Under the pieces are notes generated by a model, which saw only the letters and a list, made by a program, of their open reading frames with translations, did not search any database and was not told the DNA's origin. DNA of 64,000 nucleotides from Halomonas sp. 7T (GTDB taxonomy: Bacteria; Pseudomonadota; Gammaproteobacteria; Pseudomonadales; Halomonadaceae): contig NZ_CP087112.1 in NCBI RefSeq assembly GCF_025643255.1, positions 2,790,001 through 2,854,000 of the forward strand, written 5' to 3'. The position numbers and the translations under genes were made by a program. Each line of letters starts with the position of its first letter. The first letter of the stretch is position 1. This document shows positions 32,640 through 40,982 of the stretch, piece after piece.

Positions 32640-35585
32640 ATGAGCGATTTTTCTCCCGGCCAGCGCTGGATTAGTGACGGCGAGGCTGAGCTTGGACTCG
32701 GCACCGTGCTTAACTGCGACGCCCGTAGCGTTACCATTTTGTTCAGTGCCAGCCAGGAAACCCGTACCTACAACACACGTCAAGCACCGTTAACCCGCGT
32801 GATGTTCGGCAGCGGCGACCGCGTGCTCTCCGCCGATGGCTGGCAGATGCTGGTGGATGACAGCAAAGAGTCTGGCGGTTTAATCACTTATATTGGCGAA
32901 GACAGCGAAGGTAACCCGCGTGAACTGCCGGAAGCTAAGCTGGCCGATACCATGCAGTTCGATCAGGCCCGGGATCGCTTACTGACCGGCCAGGTCGACC
33001 GCAACGACTGGTTCGACCTACGTTTTCGCACCCTGCACCACTACCAGCGCATTGAGCAGCACAGCGCGTTAGGCTTTGCTGGGCCGCGCATCGACCTGAT
33101 TCCCCACCAGCTCTATATTGCAGACGAAGTCGCTAGCCGCCACGCGCCTCGGGTACTGCTGGCTGATGAAGTCGGGCTAGGTAAAACCATCGAAGCCGGC
33201 CTGATTCTGCACCGCCTGCTGCTCACCGGCCGCATAGAACGGGCGCTGATTCTGGTGCCGGACAGCCTAACCCACCAGTGGCTGGTCGAGCTTTTACGCC
33301 GTTTTTCGCTCAACGTTAGCCTGCTCGATGAGCACCAAAGCCAAGCCCACGGCAGCGCTAATCCGTTTGAGAGCGCCCAGATCGTGCTGGCGAGCCAAGG
33401 CTGGCTGTTTGCCAACATTCACCGCCAGGACCAGGCGCTGGCCAGCCGCTTTGACCTGCTGATTGTGGATGAAGCGCACCATCTGGACTGGAGCAGCGAA
33501 GGTAGCGGCCCCGGTTATCAGTGCGTTGAACAGCTCGCCGCCGAGATTCCCGGCCTGCTGCTACTCACCGCCACGCCAGAGCAGATGGGCGTAGAGAGCC
33601 ACTTTGCCCGCCTACGCCTGCTGGATGCCGAGCGCTACCACGATATCGAACGCTTCAAAGACGAAGAGCGTCACTATATTGGCGTGGCCAGCGCCATTGA
33701 TGCTCTGGATGAGTTACCCAGTGCCACGCAAGCGCGCAGCCGCGTAGAAGCCGTCGCTGATGACCGCGACAGCCAAGCCCTGCTAGCAACCCTATGTAAC
33801 CCAGAAGCCAGTGCCGAGCAGCAGGATGCCGCCCGCGCCCAGCTGCGCGACGCGCTACTTGACCGCCACGGCACGGGCCGGGTGATGTTCCGCAATAGCC
33901 GTCGCCATGTGGGAGGCTTCCCCGAACGTCGCATGCACCTTGAGCCGCTTGAGCTGCCTTCCGCCTATCGCCGGGTAATGCGCCGCCTTGAGCGCGATGA
34001 GGATTATCTGGATGAACTGCTGATCGAAACCGGCATGGATCATCCCGATGTGCTGATCTACCCAGACGCCATGTACCGGGAGTTGAGTAACGACCCGCTG
34101 AACAGCGAGCCCTGGTGGCACATTGATCCACGCGTCAATTGGCTGCTTGAGAAGCTCAGCGACGATAGCGAAACGGGCTTTGCCAACGACAAAGTACTGG
34201 TGATTGCCCACCACCGTGAAACGGCAGAAGGGCTTGCCGAGGCGCTACGCGTACTCGGTGGCTACCAGGCCCCCGTCTTCCACGAAGGATTATCGCTGGT
34301 GGAGCGCGACCGCGCCGCCGCCGCGTTTGCCGACGAAGAGGAAGGCTGCCAAGTGCTGGTGTGCTCTGAAATTGGCTCCGAAGGGCGCAATTTCCAGTTC
34401 TGCCGCCACCTGGTGATGTTTGATATGCCCCAACACCCCGATCAGTTGGAGCAGCGCATTGGCCGCCTAGACCGTATTGGTCAACGCCACGCTATCGAAC
34501 TCCATGCACCGACGTTTACCGGCAGTCCCGGCGAGCGGCTGCTGCGCTGGTACCACGAAGGTATGGATGCGTTCAGCGCGCCTCACGGTATCGGCAGCGA
34601 GTTATTTGATGCGTTTGGCGATGCCCTTGCCGACGCCCTGCTCGACGATGAAATGCTCGATGAAATCATCGAAGAGACGCGGCAAATGTTCACCGCCAAA
34701 CTGGCCGAACGCGATGCCGGTCGCAACCGTCTGCTTGAGCTAAATGCCTGCCGCCCTGCCCGCGCTAAGCAAGTGAGTGACGCGGTGCGCGAGCTTGATG
34801 AAGACCCCGCATTGCCCAAGTTTGTGGAGCGAGCACTGGATATTTTTGGCGTTGACAGCCAGGAAATCGGCAACGGCTTGCTTCACCTTCAGCCAAGCCA
34901 GCACATGCTGGATGGCCTGCCCGGGCTAGTGAAAGGCGAAGAGGGCTTCTCAGCGACCTACAGCCGTGCCCAGGCGCTGGCGCGGGACGACGTGCAGCGG
35001 CTCTCCTGGGAGCATCCGCTGCTGCGCGAAATGATGGAGCGCATTCTAGATGGCACCATGGGCAACACTGCGCTGGCGCTGCTGCGCCATCCAGCGATCC
35101 CCAGCGGACGACTAATGGCCGAACTGGTGTTCCGCACCCACTGTCCGGCGCCAAAATCGCTGCACCTTAACCGCTTCTTACCGCCGACCGCGATCCGCGT
35201 GCTGCTGGATGAGTCGGGCGCCAATCTGACCAGCAAAATTTCCTTCACGGGACTGGGCAAGAACCTGCAGAAGGTCAATAAATCGCTGGCGCGGGACCTA
35301 ATCAAGAGCCGCCACGACCAGCTGCGTGATCTGTTGATTCAGGGTGAAGGCGAAGCCGAACGTGAGCTGCCGAGCATTATAGAAGCAGCCGAAATCCGCA
35401 TGCGCGCCCAACTGGACAGTGAGCTTGCCCGCTTGACGGCCTTGGCGGAGCACAACCCAGCGGTGCGCACCGAGGAGCTTGAGGCGTTAAAACAGGAGCG
35501 CCAAGCATTGAGCGACGCGATTGAAAACACCCGCCTGCGGCTGGACTCCGTGCGGGTTGTCATCACCGTTGACCCCAATGCCTAA
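32640..35585 (+). CDS. rapA: RNA polymerase-associated ATPase RapA (SWI2/SNF2 family)
   Basis: Recycles RNA polymerase and rescues stalled or backtracked complexes. The 981 residues (E. coli 968) have an N-terminal Tudor-like region starting FSPGQRWISDGEAELGLGTV, helicase motif I LADEVGLGKTIEAG (about 175-188), DEAH box VDEAHHLDW (about 275), motif III LLLTATPEQMG and motif VI QRIGRLDRIGQRH, followed by the RapA-specific C-terminal region. GAGG stands four nt before the ATG. It is a single gene, convergent with the TIGR01777 gene; only a weak 7-bp stem (35583-35611) separates them. Confidence 0.96.
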   Translation: MSDFSPGQRWISDGEAELGLGTVLNCDARSVTILFSASQETRTYNTRQAPLTRVMFGSGDRVLSADGWQMLVDDSKESGGLITYIGEDSEGNPRELPEAKLADTMQFDQARDRLLTGQVDRNDWFDLRFRTLHHYQRIEQHSALGFAGPRIDLIPHQLYIADEVASRHAPRVLLADEVGLGKTIEAGLILHRLLLTGRIERALILVPDSLTHQWLVELLRRFSLNVSLLDEHQSQAHGSANPFESAQIVLASQGWLFANIHRQDQALASRFDLLIVDEAHHLDWSSEGSGPGYQCVEQLAAEIPGLLLLTATPEQMGVESHFARLRLLDAERYHDIERFKDEERHYIGVASAIDALDELPSATQARSRVEAVADDRDSQALLATLCNPEASAEQQDAARAQLRDALLDRHGTGRVMFRNSRRHVGGFPERRMHLEPLELPSAYRRVMRRLERDEDYLDELLIETGMDHPDVLIYPDAMYRELSNDPLNSEPWWHIDPRVNWLLEKLSDDSETGFANDKVLVIAHHRETAEGLAEALRVLGGYQAPVFHEGLSLVERDRAAAAFADEEEGCQVLVCSEIGSEGRNFQFCRHLVMFDMPQHPDQLEQRIGRLDRIGQRHAIELHAPTFTGSPGERLLRWYHEGMDAFSAPHGIGSELFDAFGDALADALLDDEMLDEIIEETRQMFTAKLAERDAGRNRLLELNACRPARAKQVSDAVRELDEDPALPKFVERALDIFGVDSQEIGNGLLHLQPSQHMLDGLPGLVKGEEGFSATYSRAQALARDDVQRLSWEHPLLREMMERILDGTMGNTALALLRHPAIPSGRLMAELVFRTHCPAPKSLHLNRFLPPTAIRVLLDESGANLTSKISFTGLGKNLQKVNKSLARDLIKSRHDQLRDLLIQGEGEAERELPSIIEAAEIRMRAQLDSELARLTALAEHNPAVRTEELEALKQERQALSDAIENTRLRLDSVRVVITVDPNA

Positions 35586-35606
35586 CGCCTCCTAAAACAG
35601 CCTGCG

Positions 35607-36509
35607 TTAGAAGATGGCGGCTAACGCTTTGTCGAGCGTCGGATACTGGAAGGTAAAGCCGGCCTCGACAAGGCGCGTGGGGCGCATATCAGCACCGGAG
35701 AGCAGCAACTGCGACATCTCACCAAAACCTGCTTTAAGCACAAAGGCAGGCACCGGAAAAATGGCGGGGCGATGCAGCTGTTTGGCCAGCGTCTGGGTAA
35801 ACTCCGCATTCGTCACCGGGTGCGGCGCGCTGCCGTTGAAGGCCCCAGAGAGCGCTGACTCATTTAGCAGGAAAATAATCGCAGCGACCAAATCATCGCG
35901 GTGAATCCACGGCATAAACTGTTTGCCATCGCCAAAGCGTCCCCCCAAGCCCAGCTTAAACGGGGGCACCATCTTCTGTAGCGTGCCACCGCCAGCATCC
36001 AGCACCAGGCCAATGCGCAGAAGCGCTAAGCGAACACCAAGCGCCTCAACCGGCTTCGCCGCGGACTCCCACTGTTCGCACAGCCGATGGGCAAACTCGT
36101 CATTGGGCGGCGTTGTTTCATCCACCACCTTACTACCCTGGTTGCCGTAATAGCCCATCGCCGAGCCGCTCACCATAACGCTAGGTACCGACTGGCCATT
36201 GGCTTTCAACTGCTCGCAGAGCATCACTAATTGCGCGGTACTCTCCACACGCGACCGTATCAGCTCATTTTTTTGGCTATCGCTCCAGCGCTTCGCAGCA
36301 ATCGACTCACCTGCCAAATTCACTAGCGCATCCGGCGGCGTATCCACAAATGCCTGGGCACTATCGCGGATATCGCAAGCCGCTGGCAAACGATCGCGTA
36401 CCTTGTGCGGCGCGCGGGAGACCACCTGAACGTCATGGCCTAACGCTACAAGCTGCTCAGATAAACGTTGACCAACAAAACCGCTGCCTCCGGTTATTAA
36501 TACCCGCAT
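35607..36509 (-). CDS. TIGR01777-family epimerase/oxidoreductase (YfcH-like)
   Basis: Extended short-chain dehydrogenase-like protein of unknown substrate, 300 residues. The NAD(P)-binding VLITGGSGFVGQRLSEQL (residues 3-20) is intact, and the C-terminal DUF1731-type segment (RPAIFPVPAFVLKAGFGEMS) is present. It diverges from the FAD-oxidoreductase gene; the 188-nt spacer holds the symmetrical ATTGTA-N20-TACAAT element, which offers a 19-nt-spaced promoter on this strand too. Membership of the light-response regulon is therefore likely by inference. Family members occur beside photolyase genes in other gammaproteobacteria (from memory). Confidence 0.88.
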   Translation of the reverse strand: MRVLITGGSGFVGQRLSEQLVALGHDVQVVSRAPHKVRDRLPAACDIRDSAQAFVDTPPDALVNLAGESIAAKRWSDSQKNELIRSRVESTAQLVMLCEQLKANGQSVPSVMVSGSAMGYYGNQGSKVVDETTPPNDEFAHRLCEQWESAAKPVEALGVRLALLRIGLVLDAGGGTLQKMVPPFKLGLGGRFGDGKQFMPWIHRDDLVAAIIFLLNESALSGAFNGSAPHPVTNAEFTQTLAKQLHRPAIFPVPAFVLKAGFGEMSQLLLSGADMRPTRLVEAGFTFQYPTLDKALAAIF

Positions 36510-36577
36510 CGTGTCGCTCCTGTGGAAGAAAGGAAGTAAGCGCCGCCTGATTGAACACTGGTTGAGCTAACAAACTT

Positions 36578-36609
36578 ATTGTACGATATTTATACACAAG
36601 TGCTACAAT
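36578..36609. promoter_or_regulatory. Symmetrical MerR-type divergent promoter/operator
   Basis: Perfect inverted repeat ATTGTA (36578-36583) and TACAAT (36604-36609) 20 nt apart. Read on plus it gives TTGTAC-19-TACAAT; read on minus it gives TTGTAG-19-TACAAT. A 19-nt spacer is the hallmark of MerR-regulated promoters, and TGTAC/TACA half-sites are known for CarH/LitR regulators. An internal TTGTA...TACACAA half-dyad is also present. It serves the TIGR01777 gene (minus) and the FAD-oxidoreductase gene (plus). Confidence 0.7.
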
Positions 36610-36697
36610 CAAATACTCAAAAAGACTTTCAAGCTTTTAGCGAGCGTTAGTTCACTCTTTTTTATTCGCTTTATCATCTTTAGCGCTACGAGGCTTT

Positions 36698-37759
36698 ATG
36701 GCTGCATCACCGTCGCTTCATACTCTTTCGGCCCCTTGCGCTGTCGCCGTTATCGGTGCAGGCGTGTCGGGACTTGCCTGCGCCCATGAACTGGCACAAG
36801 AGGGGCTTAGCGTCTCACTATTTGATAAGGCGCGCGGTCCCGGCGGCCGTATGTCTAGCAAGCGACGGCCTCAGGCAACGCTCGATTTGGGTGCCCAAGC
36901 TTTTACCGTGCGCGACCCACGTTTTGCGCAAGCGGTAAACGAGTGGCAGCTTGCTGGCTGCGCAGTCCTTTGGCCCACCCATCGCTATCAGGCTAGCTCA
37001 AGCGGTTGGCAAACGCATAACGATGATCAGCGGCGCTACACCGGGGCGCCTCGTATGAGTGCCATCACGCGCCACATGACCGAAGCGCTCTCCGCTTTAC
37101 CCGGCGTAAACATGGCTTTTGAAACCCCCATTGTCGCGTTAACAAAAGGGGAAGCTGGCTGGCTGCTCACCGACCAACACGGCGCCACCCATGGGCCGTT
37201 TGCAGCGGTAGTCGTCAGCGCCCCACCCCCGCAAGCCTACTCACTTATCGCCGATTGGGATGACGCCCTGGCAGCCGCCTGCCAAGCCGCTCCACAGCGC
37301 GGCTGCTGGGCGGGCTGGGCCATTTTTGCCCAGCCACTCCCGCCCATTGAAGGTGTCGTACCTAACTGGCACACCGTAGAGACAGGCCATGAAGCGCTGC
37401 GTTTAGCCACACGCAATAGCAGCAAACCTGGCCGTGAGGAGCAGCCTGAGAGCCTTAGCCTACTGGCGCAACTTGATTGGAGTGATGACCATATTGAACT
37501 CGCGAGTGACGATGCGGCCCAGCAGCTGCTCGACGCTTTCACCTCGCTGTTCCCAGAAGGCACGACGCTGCCTGAACTGATTGACCTAGGCGCTCACCGC
37601 TGGCGGTATGCCCAGCCCGCCAATGCTGGGCGCCAATCATACTTATACAGTGAGCAGGGCCTGGCGCTCTGCGGCGATAGCTTTCGCGGCAGCCGCGTAG
37701 AAGATGCATGGCTTTCTGGGTACGAGCTAGCACAAGCACTATTAGGCCGGTCGGTTTAA
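36698..37759 (+). CDS. FAD/NAD-dependent oxidoreductase (renalase-like, COG3380 type)
   Basis: Predicted flavoprotein of 353 residues with the N-terminal Rossmann motif VAVIGAGVSGLACAHELAQE (about 16-35), the second glycine motif RGPGGRMSSKRR, and a C-terminal ALCGDSFRGSRVEDAW segment that closes the FAD site. The natural substrate is not known. GAGG lies four nt before the ATG. It is the first gene to the right of the symmetrical promoter, and the MerR/LitR-like regulator follows 213 nt downstream with its own control region. Homologues are regularly found next to photolyase genes (from memory), suggesting a role in light or oxidative stress. Confidence 0.85.
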   Translation: MAASPSLHTLSAPCAVAVIGAGVSGLACAHELAQEGLSVSLFDKARGPGGRMSSKRRPQATLDLGAQAFTVRDPRFAQAVNEWQLAGCAVLWPTHRYQASSSGWQTHNDDQRRYTGAPRMSAITRHMTEALSALPGVNMAFETPIVALTKGEAGWLLTDQHGATHGPFAAVVVSAPPPQAYSLIADWDDALAAACQAAPQRGCWAGWAIFAQPLPPIEGVVPNWHTVETGHEALRLATRNSSKPGREEQPESLSLLAQLDWSDDHIELASDDAAQQLLDAFTSLFPEGTTLPELIDLGAHRWRYAQPANAGRQSYLYSEQGLALCGDSFRGSRVEDAWLSGYELAQALLGRSV

Positions 37760-37800
37760 AAACAGCGCGCGATCATATTTGCCCGAAATCACAGCAAAGG

Positions 37801-37841
37801 TTGTACCTAATAGCTACAAGTTGTACAAAGAGGCATATAAT
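37801..37841 (+). promoter_or_regulatory. Probable auto-regulated promoter of the LitR-like gene
   Basis: The region carries TTGTAC (37801-37806), TACAAGTTGTACAA (37815-37828, two overlapping palindromes) and a perfect -10 TATAAT (37836-37841). The order TTGTAC / ACAAG / (N)TACAA repeats that of the divergent promoter at 36578-36609. No good -35 stands at normal spacing from the TATAAT, as expected for an activator- or repressor-dependent promoter. Confidence 0.65.
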
Positions 37842-37972
37842 AGCGTGTCCCTATCTAGTCGATTAAGCGCTATCCGTTTTTGTGACCAGGACACCGTAGC
37901 AACGTGCTACAACCTCGTCATAGCAATTACAGACAGACCCCTGCAGCATCGGCTGCAGGCAACCAAGAGGCA

Positions 37973-38902
37973 ATGGCGCCCATGAGCAACAAGGCGACCC
38001 ACCCACCCGACACTCCTCTCTATCCGATCCGGGAAGTTTCCCGTCTAACGGGTGTGAACTCGGTCACCCTACGTGCCTGGGAGAGACGCTACGGTTTAAT
38101 TCGCCCCCAACGTACCCCTAAAGGCCACCGACTCTACGCTCAAGACGACATCGCGCGTATTGAGCGTATCTTACAGTGGCTCAACCGTGGCGTGCCGGTC
38201 AGCCAAGTGGTTGACTTGCTTGACCAGCCTGAAGCGATAGAGACGCCCGCGCCAGCCGCAGGCGACTGGGCCAGTCAGCGCCAGCAGCTGCAAGCCGTCA
38301 TCGAAGCGGTCGACCTGCCCAAATTAGAGGCGATGTATCATCAGAGCCTAGCACTCTACCCGCTTAGCGTGGCTATTAATGAGCTGTGGCAACCGGTTAT
38401 TTTGTCCTTGGAATCAAAGTGGGCAACCCAACCTGATGACCTTGTTCGCCGCACGCTTGAAGCCTTTTTACGTAGCCAAGTAGGTATTCGACTTTACTAC
38501 GCTAACCAAGCTACCCGCGGGCCGCTGATTTTGCTGAGCGCAATGCCCGAGGACCCAGGTCCCTTATGGGTATTGATGTGCGCCCTGATGGCCAGTGAGC
38601 AGGGCTATCGAGTGCAGTTGCTTGACCACGCCCTAGCACTGGCCGACCTTCCCCAGGCAGTGGCGAGGCTCCACTCGTCCATGGTGCTGCTCTCTAGCGG
38701 GCAGCGGGAAAGCGACGCTTATATCCGTCACGCACTCCCTCAAGCGGCCCACTCGCTGAACGTGCCCATTGGCGTATGCGGCGAAGTGGCTCGGCTAAGA
38801 GAGGGCGAATTAAACGATGGCCCTGTGCATATGCTAGGCGATGACCTACCCCAGGCAATCGCGCGGCTTCGCCCTCTGCTACGTGAATCGGGCACTCTTT
38901 AA
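37973..38902 (+). CDS. MerR-family regulator, LitR/CarH-like without cobalamin ligand (class II LitR)
   Basis: Transcriptional regulator, 309 residues from the ATG at 37973. The N-terminal winged helix reads YPIREVSRLTGVNSVTLRAW, then ERRYGLIRPQRTPKGHRLY. The remaining 200 residues align with the four-helix and Rossmann cobalamin-binding domains of CarH/LitR. The W(x)nEH motif and the DxHxxG-type histidine loop are missing: where the ligand is expected the sequence reads AMPEDPGPLWVLM. This matches class II LitR proteins, known in Pseudomonas putida to control photolyase and lipid genes by light. The start is uncertain (ATG 37982 and GTG 37904 are alternatives). Its stop codon lies in the loop of a hairpin (38891-38911). 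Confidence 0.85.
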   Translation: MAPMSNKATHPPDTPLYPIREVSRLTGVNSVTLRAWERRYGLIRPQRTPKGHRLYAQDDIARIERILQWLNRGVPVSQVVDLLDQPEAIETPAPAAGDWASQRQQLQAVIEAVDLPKLEAMYHQSLALYPLSVAINELWQPVILSLESKWATQPDDLVRRTLEAFLRSQVGIRLYYANQATRGPLILLSAMPEDPGPLWVLMCALMASEQGYRVQLLDHALALADLPQAVARLHSSMVLLSSGQRESDAYIRHALPQAAHSLNVPIGVCGEVARLREGELNDGPVHMLGDDLPQAIARLRPLLRESGTL

Positions 38903-38911
38903 GAGAGTGCC
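38891..38911 (+). other. Hairpin spanning the LitR-like gene's stop codon
   Basis: GGCACTCT/AGAGTGCC, a perfect 8-bp stem; the TAA stop (38900-38902) lies mostly in its 5-nt loop. No U-tract follows. It is the first of two tandem stems before the photolyase gene. Confidence 0.5.
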
Positions 38912-38954
38912 TGTCGCGCTGAGGTGCTATTAACGACGTACCGGTAAAAATGAT

Positions 38955-38991
38955 TTGGCCGCTTTCCCTTCAGGGCAGCGGCCAATTTTTT
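38955..38991 (+). terminator. Strong intrinsic terminator between the regulator gene and phrB
   Basis: A perfect 9-bp stem TTGGCCGCT/AGCGGCCAA, with an inner CCC/GGG pairing around TTCA, followed by six T (38986-38991). Only 33 nt separate it from the phrB ATG, too short for a downstream promoter, so it may be an attenuator. Confidence 0.88.
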
Positions 38992-39024
38992 AGCACACAC
39001 TTTAAGCCCTTTGCAGGAGTCGCC

Positions 39025-40437
39025 ATGAACTTACAGCTAGTATGGTTGCGCAGCGATTTGCGCATTCACGATAATTCGGCGCTCGCGGCGGCGGCGGCCA
39101 AGGGGCCCGTGATAGCGGTTTTTTTACGCAGCGTTGCCCAGTGGCAAGCCCACGGTCACGGCGCGAATAAAATCGACTTTTGGGCACGCGGCGTAGCGGC
39201 CATCAAAGCGTCACTTAACGGGCTTAACATTCCCCTCCTACACCGTGACATTGACCATTTTGATGAGGCCCCCCAGGCACTGCTTGAGATTGCCCGCGCC
39301 TATGGCGTCAAGCAGCTCCACTTTAATTACGAATACCCGCTCAACGAACAGCACCGCGATCAGGCGGTGCTAGAGGCGTTCCAGCAGGCCGATATCGCCG
39401 CCCACGGCCATCACGACGCCATTGCCTTTGCACCTGGCAGCCTGCTCACCGGCAAAGGCGATTACTACGGCGTGTTTACGCCCTTTTCAAAAGCGTGGCA
39501 CAAGCAGATAACAGCAGAGCAGCTTGCCCTTCGCGACACGCCCAAAGTGCAGTCACCACTCGATATCAAAAGCGACCCGCTCCCGTCACTGCCCTCCCTC
39601 GACGACGAGCCGCTGGATGGCCGCCACTGGCCCGCAGGCGAAAGCGCGGCTAGCGATAACCTAGAGCGCTTTTTACGTTTTCGTGGACGCCACTACAAAG
39701 ATCAGCGCGATATTCCCAAGGTGCGAGGCACCAGCGAGCTCTCTCCCTACTTAGCGCTGGGGATGATCTCCTACCGGCAGTGCATGCAAGCAGTAATGAG
39801 CGAAAACGACGGCCATCTTGCCGACGGCGATGCTGGCCTAACAACCTGGGTCAACGAGCTGATCTGGCGTGAATTCTATCAACACGTGGCGGTAGGCTTC
39901 CCCCAGGTGTGCCGCTACCAGCCGTTTCAATCGCACACCCAGCAGTTGCAATGGCGCGATGACGACGACGGGTTTGCCGCCTGGTGCGAAGGCCGCACCG
40001 GCTATCCCATTGTGGATGCCGCCATGCGCCAGCTCGTCACAACCGGCTGGATGCATAACCGACTGCGCATGATTACGGCGATGTTTTTAAGCAAACATCT
40101 GCTGATCGACTGGCGCCGAGGCGAGGCATTTTTTATGCGTCACTTGGTCGACGGTGAGTTTTGCGCCAATAACGGCGGCTGGCAGTGGGCGGCCTCAACG
40201 GGCACCGATGCGGCGCCTTATTTCCGTATTTTCAACCCGACCACCCAGTCCACGCGCTTTGACCCAGACGGTGAGTTCCTGGCTCAGTGGCTACCCGAAC
40301 TAAAAACCCTGCCCACCAAAGCGCGCCATGCACCGCCTCGGGACATGCTCACTCCTATCGAATACCCAGCACCGATCGTTGACCACAAAGCGGCGCGCCA
40401 GCGCGCATTGGATGCCTTCAAAGCGCTCTCCAAATAA
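39025..40437 (+). CDS. phrB: Deoxyribodipyrimidine photolyase (class I CPD type)
   Basis: Flavoenzyme that splits UV-induced cyclobutane pyrimidine dimers with blue light. The 470 residues open with LQLVWLRSDLRIHDNSALAA (antenna domain, photolyase alpha/beta fold). The FAD domain carries GYPIVDAAMRQLVTTGWMHN, then NRLRMITAMFLSKHLLIDWR, and NNGGWQWAASTGTDAAPYFR (about residues 375-394); the tryptophans of the electron-transfer chain are present. The ATG at 39025 is preceded by AGGAG; an upstream frame from 38950 would run through the terminator. First gene of a seven-gene plus-strand run. Confidence 0.96.
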   Translation: MNLQLVWLRSDLRIHDNSALAAAAAKGPVIAVFLRSVAQWQAHGHGANKIDFWARGVAAIKASLNGLNIPLLHRDIDHFDEAPQALLEIARAYGVKQLHFNYEYPLNEQHRDQAVLEAFQQADIAAHGHHDAIAFAPGSLLTGKGDYYGVFTPFSKAWHKQITAEQLALRDTPKVQSPLDIKSDPLPSLPSLDDEPLDGRHWPAGESAASDNLERFLRFRGRHYKDQRDIPKVRGTSELSPYLALGMISYRQCMQAVMSENDGHLADGDAGLTTWVNELIWREFYQHVAVGFPQVCRYQPFQSHTQQLQWRDDDDGFAAWCEGRTGYPIVDAAMRQLVTTGWMHNRLRMITAMFLSKHLLIDWRRGEAFFMRHLVDGEFCANNGGWQWAASTGTDAAPYFRIFNPTTQSTRFDPDGEFLAQWLPELKTLPTKARHAPPRDMLTPIEYPAPIVDHKAARQRALDAFKALSK

Positions 40438-40486
40438 CAACCACTCGAGCGACAGGTGTTACCACACCGTCAAAAAGGAGTCCTGC

Positions 40487-40918
40487 ATGTCTAACCCGCC
40501 AGCGGTGGAGAATTTTTGTGCTTTTTTCAACAAACTAGACAAAACATGTACAGAAAAGCTATACGAGGTATATACTGAGGAAGTTGTCTTCAACGATCCG
40601 CTACATCACATTGAAGGACGCAAAGCGCTTGAACGCTATTTTGCCGCCATGTACGAGAACGTTGAGCGCTGCTGCTTCACTTATCACACGCAGCAGCAAC
40701 AGGGAAATCAAGCGTTTGTGACGTGGACCATGGAGTTTGTGCACCCACGTTTAGCCCACGGCAAGCCGGTCAGTGTTGAGGGCTGCAGTGCCTTAACTTT
40801 TGCAGAGGATGGCCGGGTATCGCAGCACCGCGACTACTTCGACGCGGGGGCCATGCTGTATGAACACCTTCCTGTGATGGGGCGTGTCATACGCTGGTTA
40901 AAGCAGCGCCTTGGCTGA
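40487..40918 (+). CDS. SnoaL/NTF2-like protein
   Basis: Small cone-fold protein of 143 residues; the SnoaL-like fold is suggested by YTEEVVFNDPLHHIEGRKAL near the N-terminus and SALTFAEDGRVSQHRDYFDA near the C-terminus. Catalytic activity, if any, is unknown. The ATG at 40487 has a strong AAGGAG six nt upstream; an earlier in-frame start at 40328 overlaps phrB and is rejected. The same kind of gene sits between the photolyase gene and the SDR gene in light- and singlet-oxygen-induced clusters of other proteobacteria (from memory). Confidence 0.8.
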   Translation: MSNPPAVENFCAFFNKLDKTCTEKLYEVYTEEVVFNDPLHHIEGRKALERYFAAMYENVERCCFTYHTQQQQGNQAFVTWTMEFVHPRLAHGKPVSVEGCSALTFAEDGRVSQHRDYFDAGAMLYEHLPVMGRVIRWLKQRLG

Positions 40919-40982
40919 GACAGTGTGACCTCGTTTATGTGCGCGCACGTTGCGTGCTAACAGGCCGCTATAGGAGAGCAGA

